A DNA stretch of 64,000 bases from Apoda limacodes (lineage: Eukaryota > Arthropoda > Insecta > Lepidoptera > Limacodidae), in contig OX291552.1 in assembly GCA_946406115.1 (NCBI GenBank), forward strand, positions 2,914,001 to 2,978,000, written 5' to 3'. Under the pieces are notes generated by a model, which searched no databases, was not told where the DNA came from, and was given only the letters and a program-made list of their open reading frames with translations. Of this stretch, positions 11,848-18,900 are shown piece after piece (position 1 is the first letter of the stretch; each line of letters opens with the position of its first letter). Both the position numbers and the translations under genes were made by a program.

Positions 11848-12507
11848 ATGATTCATTTTTATCATCCCTTTACAGTAATTGTAGCTGGCCCTAGTGGATG
11901 TGGTAAATCAGTTTTTGTTAAAAATTTTGTGAAACATGCTAATGAGATTTGCAATCAACATTTTTCCAATATTATGTGGTGTTATGATGAAATGCAACCG
12001 TTATACAACTTGAACAATGTTAATTATTACCAAGGTATTCCTGACCTCAGTATGTTTGATGGAGAACAACCACAACTAATAATAATCGATGACCTCATGC
12101 GAGAGTCTGATGGTCGTGTTGTTGACATATTCACAAAGGGTAGTCATCATAGAAACATTAGTGTTTTCTATATTACACAAAATATATTCCATCAAGGTAA
12201 AGGACAGAGAGATATTTCTTTAAACTCTAGTTATATAGTCTACTTTAAAAATCCACGAGATAAAACACAAATTCGTTACTTAGCACGTCAAGTCTCACCT
12301 GAAAACATTAAATTTTTGGAAGATGCCTACAAAGATGCTACTAGTGAACCTCATGGCTACCTAATAATAGATTTAAAACAGGACACAATTGATATGTGTC
12401 GATTTAAAACGAGAATATTTCCTTCTGACCAGAACTGCATTGTATATATACCTAAAAAAGGATTTAAATACAGCAAACATAATGAAATTCCAATCATTCA
12501 TAAATAA
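11848..12507 (+). CDS. Polinton A32-like genome packaging ATPase
   Basis: 219 residues, intact. Walker A is GPSGCGKS at residues 14-21. Walker B is PQLIIIDDLM, with Asp 81 and 82. A sensor-like FYITQN follows. This is the compact FtsK/HerA-type ATPase that pumps DNA into capsids in Polintons, poxvirus-related viruses and adintoviruses. The length is normal for the Polinton version. The stop codon overlaps the start of the next small gene in a TAATG. Intactness beside damaged capsid genes may simply reflect a shorter target for mutation. Confidence 0.93.
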   Translation: MIHFYHPFTVIVAGPSGCGKSVFVKNFVKHANEICNQHFSNIMWCYDEMQPLYNLNNVNYYQGIPDLSMFDGEQPQLIIIDDLMRESDGRVVDIFTKGSHHRNISVFYITQNIFHQGKGQRDISLNSSYIVYFKNPRDKTQIRYLARQVSPENIKFLEDAYKDATSEPHGYLIIDLKQDTIDMCRFKTRIFPSDQNCIVYIPKKGFKYSKHNEIPIIHK

Positions 12508-12836
12508 TGCATTCAAGAGTGACTACACATCAAGAACTTTTAAAATCGTTGCATGTATTGAAACCAAGACATAGAAAAGCTTTACTTAAATCTTGTAGTA
12601 AAGAAGAAATAAATTTTATTTGTGAGTGTATTTACAACGTATTACAGGGTAAAATACCCGTCAAGGAAAATGATAAAAACAAATAAAAAAAATATAAAAA
12701 TATATTGAGAAAGTTGGTTTGTAAAGGAAGAAATCTACTTAGAAAAAACGTAATTATTCAAAGGGGTGGTGCCTTTTTACCTATTATTTTAGGATCTGTT
12801 CTAAGTGCCTTGGTGAGTTCAATTTTAAAACCTTAG
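12507..12836 (+). pseudogene. Small basic Polinton virion-type protein, one premature stop
   Basis: ATG 12507-12509 overlaps the ATPase stop (TAATG). The frame runs 59 codons to a TAA at 12684-12686 and then stays open for 49 more codons to TAG at 12834-12836. The first part is basic and helical (TTHQELLKSLHVLKPRHRK). The part after the stop is very basic (RKLVCKGRNLLRK) and ends in a hydrophobic segment (GGAFLPIILGSVLSALVSS). Small basic proteins ending in such a Gly-Leu-rich hydrophobic stretch are common between ATPase and integrase in arthropod Polintons, as I recall, and could be core or membrane-active virion proteins. Too short for easy detection because the stop splits it. Confidence 0.6.
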
Positions 12837-12855
12837 CAGGAAAATAAAAGCAAAA

Positions 12856-13641
12856 ATGGAACATGCTAAAAAAATGATTCTAATTGAACCTAATTTGATA
12901 GAAAAAATTAAAAAGGAAAATGAAACACAAAGCGCTTTAAATACTTTATCCCGTTTAGATGGTGAAATGAAAGATATTTTAAATAGTAATGTAGAAGATA
13001 GAGAAAAATGGATTTTGTATTTACAAACACTACAAAGGTATTTACATTTTACTGAAGTAGAACGACGACCATATCAAATACCAATTATAACCAAAACAGA
13101 AAGTTCGCCTAATTATAAAGATACTGATGTCATTAAGGAAACAGTCCTTGACACTGAGCAGGTATCAAACATAAAATCAAAAACCATAAATGATACTGAC
13201 TTAACCCCATTTTATTCAAAGCAACAACTCTTGAAATTGATTCCTAAGACGTATATAAAACGAGGTGAATTACTAATAGAATCAATTTTTTCAAATAAAA
13301 ATAAGGTAGATTGGGATACCAATGGAACTGTTAGTATCAATAATATGAAAATACCAGGAAGTAACATTATAGACCTGGTGAATGATACACTAAGACCACT
13401 TAAACACAGTGATCCAATTGGGTGGCAAGAGTTTGCATCAGCATTAAAAGAAATTAAAATACCATTAACTTATATTGGAAATCCAAAAAGACTAGAATAT
13501 ATTAATAAACTTTACTTAGGTGATATAAAAGAAGAAATTCCACTTAACAAATTGCAATCAGATAATAGTTTTACTCCTACTAAGACTCATTTTAACAAAA
13601 TCAAGAAAAAAATAGACTGGGAAAAATGGACCCCCTATTAG
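12856..13641 (+). CDS. Polinton-associated unknown protein, 261 aa
   Basis: The frame is intact and starts 19 bases after the small basic gene; its last 16 bases overlap the integrase start. The N-terminal half is helical and charged (KKMILIEPNLIEKIKKENE, then LQTLQRYLHF). The C-terminal half has a conserved-looking block (KLIPKTYIKRGELLIESIF, IPGSNIIDLVNDTLR, GWQEFASAL) followed by a lysine-rich tail (FNKIKKKIDWEKW). I recall proteins of this type just upstream of integrase in insect Polintons, but know no function. It has no transmembrane segment or catalytic motif that I can see. A structural or DNA-binding virion role is possible. Confidence 0.75.
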   Translation: MEHAKKMILIEPNLIEKIKKENETQSALNTLSRLDGEMKDILNSNVEDREKWILYLQTLQRYLHFTEVERRPYQIPIITKTESSPNYKDTDVIKETVLDTEQVSNIKSKTINDTDLTPFYSKQQLLKLIPKTYIKRGELLIESIFSNKNKVDWDTNGTVSINNMKIPGSNIIDLVNDTLRPLKHSDPIGWQEFASALKEIKIPLTYIGNPKRLEYINKLYLGDIKEEIPLNKLQSDNSFTPTKTHFNKIKKKIDWEKWTPY

Positions 13642-14705
13642 AAATAAATCAGATTTACTATGATGTTTCTCATCCTGCTGGATATGGAGGTGTTAACAAA
13701 CTCATCAACTCGTTAAAGGGAAAAATGACAGCAAAACAAGTGAAAAATTGGTTGCAAGAACAAGAAACTTACACATTACATAAACCTGTAAGAAATAGAT
13801 TTCCTAGAAATAAGTACATTTTATCTAATTATAATGACTTGTGGCAGGTGGATTTAAGTGATATGCGCACTTATTCTGAATATAATGATGGTTTTAAATA
13901 TATTCTGTGTGTTATTGATGTATTTAGTAAATATGCATTTGCTAGATGTTTAAAAAAAAAGAACTCTATAACTATAAAAGAATGCTTTGAAAGTATATTT
14001 AATGAGTCAAAATCCTTACCTAACCACATTCAGTCAGATAAGGGAACTGAATTTGTTTCTAAGGATGTGCAAAAATATTTTAAAAGTAAAGGTATAAACT
14101 ATTACACCACTAACAATCCTGATATAAAAGCTAGTATCGTGGAACGCTTTCAAAGAACATTAAAGACAAAAATGTGGCGGTATTTCACACATCATAACAC
14201 ATATAGATATGTTGATATTTTAAAAGATTTGATTTATTCTTATAATCATAGCTATCATTCAAGTATAAAAATGTGTCCCAAAGATGTTAACTCAGAAAAT
14301 ATTATGACTGTTTGGAATAATTTATATGATAGAGATAAAGGGCAAAAGGCTATTCTAAACAGGTTTAAAGAAGGTGATTATGTTAGGATAACAAAACATA
14401 AACACATATTTCAAAAAGGATACGAGAGCAACTGGAGTGATGAAATATTTGTTATTACTTCAGTTATAAGAAGATCACCTTGGGTAGTTTATACGTTAAA
14501 AGATCTTCAAAATGAACCCATTACAGGTACATTTTATGAAAAAGAATTACAAAAAGTAATATACAACCCCACTCTCCCACATAAAATAGATAAAATACTC
14601 CACACTCGTTATTTTGGAAATAGAAAGCAAGTACTAGTGAAGTGGAAAGGTTATCCAAACAAATTTAATACTTGGGTATCATTAAAAGATATAGAAAAAA
14701 TATGA
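13626..14705 (+). CDS. Polinton integrase with C-terminal chromodomain
   Basis: 359 residues, intact. The catalytic core shows the retroviral-type triad: Asp 76 (LWQVDLSDM), Asp 138 (HIQSDKGTEF) and Glu 173 (SIVERFQRTLK), 34 residues after Asp 138. The C-terminal 40 residues form a chromodomain (KILHTRYFGNRKQVLVKWKG, then FNTWVSLKDIEKI), which may guide insertion to marked chromatin. The N-terminus (YYDVSHPAGYGGVNKLI) is that of Polinton integrases. The gene starts inside the previous one and ends in an ATGA overlap with the minor capsid gene. It would cut and join the element ends, giving the 6-bp duplication seen here. Confidence 0.95.
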   Translation: MDPLLEINQIYYDVSHPAGYGGVNKLINSLKGKMTAKQVKNWLQEQETYTLHKPVRNRFPRNKYILSNYNDLWQVDLSDMRTYSEYNDGFKYILCVIDVFSKYAFARCLKKKNSITIKECFESIFNESKSLPNHIQSDKGTEFVSKDVQKYFKSKGINYYTTNNPDIKASIVERFQRTLKTKMWRYFTHHNTYRYVDILKDLIYSYNHSYHSSIKMCPKDVNSENIMTVWNNLYDRDKGQKAILNRFKEGDYVRITKHKHIFQKGYESNWSDEIFVITSVIRRSPWVVYTLKDLQNEPITGTFYEKELQKVIYNPTLPHKIDKILHTRYFGNRKQVLVKWKGYPNKFNTWVSLKDIEKI

Positions 14706-15464
14706 TTAAGGAAGATTTTTATTTAACTTTGCTCAGTAATAGTTCAATGGAATATTTTCCGAGTAATACCACTACAAATTTTTCAACAAAACTTCCAAAA
14801 CCTATAAAATTAGAAGGACAGTGGTCTGTTGGAGTTGTAGAATTTCAATACCCATGTAGTATGTTTACAGTTCAAGAGGGTGAAAATATAATGTATATTA
14901 CTAAGAAAATGATAGTACCTTAATAATAAATCAATATCATCAGTTATTTATAAAAATCATATACCTGCAACCAATTATGATAATATTGATAACATTTTAA
15001 AAGCCTTAAACCTAAAAGAAAACTGTCGCTTTCATTATGATAAAGTTTCCCAGATGGTCTCTGTTCAAATTAACGATAAAAATATATCATCTTTAACGTT
15101 ATCATCAAAGTTAAGTATTCAACTTGGCTTTGAACCAAAAACTAATTTAATAACAAAAAATGTTGGAAGATACCCACCCAATTTACATTTAGGATTACCT
15201 TCTCAATTATTTGTTTACTGTGATATAATTGATCCGCAAATAGTTGGAGATGTTATGACACCATTGTTAAGAATAATACCTTTAGACCCCGAGAAATATA
15301 TCTATGGTGCTTATAAGATGCATGTATTTTCACCACCCCACTACTTACCAGTTATGCGAAGAGAATTTGATACAATTGAAATAGATATAAGAACAAACAC
15401 TGGTAATAAAATACCATTTCAATTTGGGACCGCATATGTTAAACTACACTTTAAGCGATTATAA
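14702..15464 (+). pseudogene. Polinton minor capsid (penton-like) protein, one frameshift
   Basis: ATG 14702 overlaps the integrase TGA. The first frame (MIKEDFYLTLLSNSSMEYFP, then LEGQWSVGVVEFQYP) runs to three consecutive TAA codons at 14921-14929. From 14916 the third frame is open and continues through YKNHIPATNYDN..., ISSLTLSSKLSIQLGF, QLFVYCDIIDPQIVGD and HVFSPPHYLPVMRREFDTI to the stop at 15462-15464. A single indel at about 14910-14923 explains both frames; total length is about 254 codons. The position (before the major capsid gene), beta-rich pattern and size fit the single-jelly-roll minor capsid protein at capsid vertices. The frameshift leaves only a 73-residue product. Confidence 0.75.
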
Positions 15465-15910
15465 TGCATAATAACAGTATTTGTCCCTATGAGCAATATT
15501 ATTCACACCAAGCAGGATCAGGAATTGGTGTAATTTATAAAGGTGTACCACATCAACGTGGTCATGGAATAGGAAGCTTTTTAGGAGGCCTGTTTCGATC
15601 AGTACTACCTTTATTATCAAGTGGGGCTAGAGTAATTGGTAAAGAGGCTCTTAATGCTGGAGTGGGATTATTAAGCGATATGATAAGCCAGAAACCAATG
15701 AATGAATCTGTGCAAACACGGTTAAAAGATGTAAGTAGTAATTTAAAACGAAGAGCAGATGATAAAATTGAAAGACTAATGAATGGATCAGGTTATATAA
15801 CGAAACGTCAACGTCGGATTCATTCCATTCCGTCAACAGCTTTGAAAGAGTTGAGAACTAGAAAGTATAAAATTAATAGAAATACTAAAGATATATTTTC
15901 AAACAAATAA
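15464..15910 (+). CDS. Basic amphipathic Polinton virion protein, 148 aa
   Basis: The frame is intact. ATG 15464 overlaps the previous stop (TAATG), and its own stop overlaps the major capsid ATG in the same way. Residues 18-75 are Gly/Leu-rich and amphipathic (GIGSFLGGLFRSVLPLL, GVGLLSDMI), and the C-terminal half is basic (NLKRRADDKIERL, TKRQRR, LRTRKYKINRN). The layout resembles adenoviral membrane-active or core proteins (pVI/pX type), and I recall equivalents next to the capsid genes of arthropod Polintons. The function is inferred. The GSG motifs could be protease sites for the adenain-like enzyme downstream, which is speculation. Confidence 0.7.
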   Translation: MHNNSICPYEQYYSHQAGSGIGVIYKGVPHQRGHGIGSFLGGLFRSVLPLLSSGARVIGKEALNAGVGLLSDMISQKPMNESVQTRLKDVSSNLKRRADDKIERLMNGSGYITKRQRRIHSIPSTALKELRTRKYKINRNTKDIFSNK

Positions 15911-16767
15911 TGTCATTCTTACATAATCATTCATGTGAATGTATAAAATCGGAATTGGATTTATTTGCTTTACCAACAACTCAGACAAGTATTGAAAATG
16001 GACAATGGATACACTACAAACCTATATCATCCCTTACAGACGATGGACCAATTGAATTTCAAATTCCTGGTACGGGGGATGATTATATCGATTTGTCTCA
16101 TACATTACTACATTTAAAAGTTAAAATTCGAAACCAAGATGGTACCAACTTAGCTGCTGCTACAGTAGTAGCCCCAACTAATAACTGGTTACACTCACTG
16201 TTCAATCAACTCGATGTGTATTTAAATCAAAAACTAGTATCTCCACCAAACAACACTTATGCTTATAGGGCATTTATAGAAACTTTATTAAACTATGGTC
16301 CAGCAGCTAAACAATCTCATCTGACTTGTGGACTATGGTATGAAGACACAGCTGGAAACAGAAACCCTTTTAACTTTGAAAACTATGGAATAAATACATT
16401 TAGTTTGTATATAGATGGCCAACAAATACCATCAAAAGCTTTACAACCAATGTTTCACAACAATATATTTACCACAGCTTACCATACACTATTTTCCGGG
16501 TCAGGTATTCACTTTTTGAATGATGGTAATGCTATTTCTAGGGAACAATATGCAAATGGATATTGTTTGATGGCATTTGATTTAACTCCAGACTTATCAG
16601 CTAGTTCTACGTCTCATTGGAATCTTATTAGACATGGAAGCGTAAGACTTGAAGTTCGTTTTGAAGCAGCACTCATACAAACAATAAACTGTATAGTGTA
16701 TGCTGAATTTGATAATGTTATTGAAATAGATAAAAATCGTAATGTTTCAGTAGATTACAGTAGCTAA
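15910..16767 (+). pseudogene. Polinton major capsid protein with apparent internal in-frame deletion
   Basis: The open frame is 285 codons. The N-terminus (SELDLFALPTTQTSIENGQW, then FQIPGTGDDYIDLSHTLL) and the C-terminus (FNFENYGINTFSLYIDGQQI, FDLTPDLSAS, VIEIDKNRNVSVDYS) both match the hexon-like double-jelly-roll protein of Polintons/adintoviruses, often annotated in animal genomes as F54H12.2-like. Relatives are, as I recall, more than 400 residues long. Here the text jumps from the end of the first barrel (DTAGN, about residue 156) straight into the second barrel (NPFNFENYG), so roughly 130-160 residues appear to be missing, in frame, at about 16355-16366. A shell-forming trimer is unlikely. 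Start overlaps the previous stop. Confidence 0.85.
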
Positions 16768-16787
16768 AATATAATAATTAGAACTCA

Positions 16788-16835
16788 ATGAAAGGACTTA
16801 TTATACTTTTGACATTCATAATATCAACATTTTGA
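16788..16835 (+). CDS. Possible 15-residue hydrophobic leader peptide before the protease
   Basis: A minimal frame (MKGLIILLTFIISTF) lies in the only gap after the major capsid gene and stops one base before the protease ATG (TGAAATG). It could be a translated leader or chance. Nothing else supports it. Confidence 0.2.
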   Translation: MKGLIILLTFIISTF

Positions 16836-16836
16836 A

Positions 16837-17289
16837 ATGAATACTTTAGATATTCAAAAATGTTTAAAGATAATTTCTCCGAAAATTAAACTTAATGTAT
16901 TTGCTGCAAATAGATTACCAGTACTCATGCACCTACCTGCTTTTCTCATTAGTAATTTAGATGTTGACAATCAACCTGGATCGCATTGGGTGGGAATACA
17001 TATTAATAAAAATGGATTAGGTGAATACTTTGATTCTTATGGTCGTAAACCTAGTAGACATCATTTATATTTCTTAAATAAGAATACTAAGATATGGAGT
17101 TACAATAATAAAAGAGTTCAAAATGACTTTACAACTGTTTGTGGGGAATATTGTCTTGTTTATTTGTATTTTATGTTTCATGGTAAATCAATGATTGATT
17201 TTGTAAACCACTTTAGTAATAACACTCTATGTAATGATATTTTATTATATGATATGTTTAAAACAATTTTTGATAATAAAACTTTTTAA
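16837..17289 (+). CDS. Polinton adenain-type cysteine protease
   Basis: 150 residues, intact. The catalytic set of the adenovirus protease family (peptidase C5) is present: His 50 (GSHWVGIHI), Asp 66 (GEYFDSYGR), Gln 95 and Cys 102 (VQNDFTTVCGEYC), with the seven-residue Gln-to-Cys spacing of adenain. It would mature capsid and core proteins during assembly. It is the last + strand gene, 70 bases after the major capsid gene. The short length is usual for the compact Polinton version, though an N-terminal extension cannot be excluded. Confidence 0.92.
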   Translation: MNTLDIQKCLKIISPKIKLNVFAANRLPVLMHLPAFLISNLDVDNQPGSHWVGIHINKNGLGEYFDSYGRKPSRHHLYFLNKNTKIWSYNNKRVQNDFTTVCGEYCLVYLYFMFHGKSMIDFVNHFSNNTLCNDILLYDMFKTIFDNKTF

Positions 17290-17446
17290 AATAAAAAAAA
17301 TGTTTTTTTCTTATGTGTGTGTTTGTGTAATTAGTGGTTAAAAAACAAAAAAATATTTTTTATTTATATCATTTATTCATTCATTCACAATAAAACTCAA
17401 ACATGATACAATTTGATTCAAAGTTGATTTCGAGTAATACTGAAGC
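17290..17446. other. Spacer between protease and right TIR
   Basis: AT-rich, with several AATAAA-like strings near 17295 and 17380 that could serve as polyadenylation signals for the + strand transcript and, inverted, for the TIR gene. Confidence 0.35.
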
Positions 17447-18757
17447 TGGTTCTTATAAATTAATTTAGCTATTAGAGATTACTTTTTAAAAAAGTATTTT
17501 TTACAGTTATTGGTTTCTGCTATTTGCTTCGTGATATCAAATATGATACCCTTCGTTTGCTCATATTTTTCATCTTTTGTATCCGTATAATATTTGATCC
17601 TCACTTCTGAGTGTTTCCAATGTTCATCTACTGGTACTTTTTTCAATTTTATGAGGTCATACACCTCAATTTTTATCAAATGTGTAGCATGAGCCCCATC
17701 ATCATTATTAGTAGACAAGTATGTGACACCAGGGATACCATCTTTTGAAGATCTCGCCACTGTAGAGCTGAGTTTCTTTTTCTTCTGATTGGTCCCCTCA
17801 AAGAATGAGTCGATACTATTTCGACGAGACCGTTTGAGCTTTGTTGTTTCTAAGGCCTTCTCAGTTGATTGCTCATCATCCGATGTAGCGTAGTAGTAAT
17901 GCTTGAACGTGTTTTCTTCCATTACGTTAAATGTTGAATTCTGTAATAAAATAAGCCTATGCTTTAAAAACATATTTGTATAATAATTTGAATCAAAAAT
18001 TTGCCTAAAGTGAAAACCTAAACAAAATTGGTTTAAGTAATAGACATTCAAACAAACACATAGTTTTGAGGGTCTGTAATATATATAATAAATATAGATA
18101 AAGAATTATAAAGCAAAAAAACACATACCTCCATAGCTTTTTTTGAAGTAAATAGAACCAGCCTCAGTATCACACAGGATGAATTCAATCACTTGATGAT
18201 AAATTGTAACTCGAATACTCTCGACTATCCTATATATATACGATTTATCTTACAAGTACAAATATAATTAAAAAGGTATTAGGAATGTCACCACAAACAT
18301 CATTATCGCACTCACGACATTGTAATTAAATAAGAATAACTAATGAACGGAAAAATACGATAGACCCATTACGATAATGATATAAATACTTAACAAAACT
18401 ACACAGAACCTACAGTGATGTCACGTGGTAGTTCTGGTCAAGCGTGAGTCGACGTATCCCAGACACAGGGGGTGGTTTTGAGAGTGGTCAAGCGCGAGTC
18501 GCCACACCCCAGACACAGGGGTGGTTTTGAGAGTGGTCAAGCGCGAGTCGTGCGGGGGGCAGAAAAGTTTTTAGGCGAGGGGTTGAAGTTGGAGGGTAGT
18601 GCGCCAGAACCAACGATGTTTTGAGAGTGGTCAACCGCGAGTCACGGAGTGGTCAAGCGCGAGTCGTACAAAGCAGAAAAAAAGTTGGTGAGCTTTTTTT
18701 TAGGCGAGGGGTTGAGGTTGGGGGGAAGTGCGCCAGAACCAACGAATCCTCTCTACT
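17447..18757 (-). repeat. Polinton right terminal inverted repeat, 1311 bp
   Basis: It is the reverse complement of 6184-7562 with few differences; the main one is loss of most of one subterminal unit near 18645. It carries the second TIR gene and ends in CTCTACT before the target duplication. Confidence 0.9.
17479..18134 (-). CDS. TIR-encoded unknown basic protein, right copy (spliced)
   Basis: Mirror copy of the gene at 6875-7527. On the minus strand, exon 1 is 18134-18129 (ATG GAG), the intron is 18128-17941 with the same donor and acceptor, and exon 2 is 17940-17479. It encodes 155 residues, one Lys longer at the C-terminus because the stop has shifted by one codon. In the part I compared it differs from the left copy at very few residues (for example SFFEGTN here, SFLEGTN on the left). 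Both copies are open. The same two basic clusters are present. Function unknown. Confidence 0.65.
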
Positions 18758-18763
18758 ACCGTT
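18758..18763. repeat. Target-site duplication of the Polinton, right (ACCGTT)
   Basis: Second copy of the six bases at 6178-6183. Confidence 0.9.
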
Positions 18764-18900
18764 CTAATATCCTCAATGACTTTCAAAAAAGCTGAAGTTG
18801 TGCTATGGCTGGTGAAACTTGATTGAAAGAGATTGAGATAGATGTGACAAGAAATTCAGAAATTTGTTTATGAACCACTACTATTTACATCTGCTCGACA
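18764..18900 (-). mobile_element. Antisense LINE, 5' side of the split reverse transcriptase
   Basis: Read on the minus strand, STTSAFLKVIEDIRT leads directly to the target duplication, and the domain resumes beyond the Polinton with ILILIDFSNSFNVFDHD at about 6150. HKQISEFL upstream also fits a LINE reverse transcriptase. The 5' end of the LINE is not clear. Confidence 0.65.

Larger units (their letters stand above)
6184..18757 (+). mobile_element. Maverick/Polinton element, 12,574 bp, TIR to TIR
   Basis: The element starts AGTAGAGG and ends with the inverted equivalent, CTCTACT. It has long TIRs and carries the full diagnostic gene set: protein-primed DNA polymerase B, A32-type packaging ATPase, retroviral-type integrase with chromodomain, adenain-type protease, major and minor capsid genes. 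Core genes share one strand and are tightly packed. Polintons replicate through a protein-primed polymerase and integrate with the encoded integrase; related elements (adintoviruses) are thought to form virions. Lesions in four genes show that this copy is defective, yet the TIRs, the target duplication and five reading frames are intact, which implies a fairly recent insertion or recent decay. Confidence 0.95.

Noticed and set aside
8255..12686. Three in-frame TAA codons inside Polinton genes as evidence of stop-codon reassignment
   Set aside because: TAA also ends the ATPase, minor capsid, 148-aa, capsid and protease genes, so recoding would not be specific. Simple decay also fits the frameshift and the deletion.
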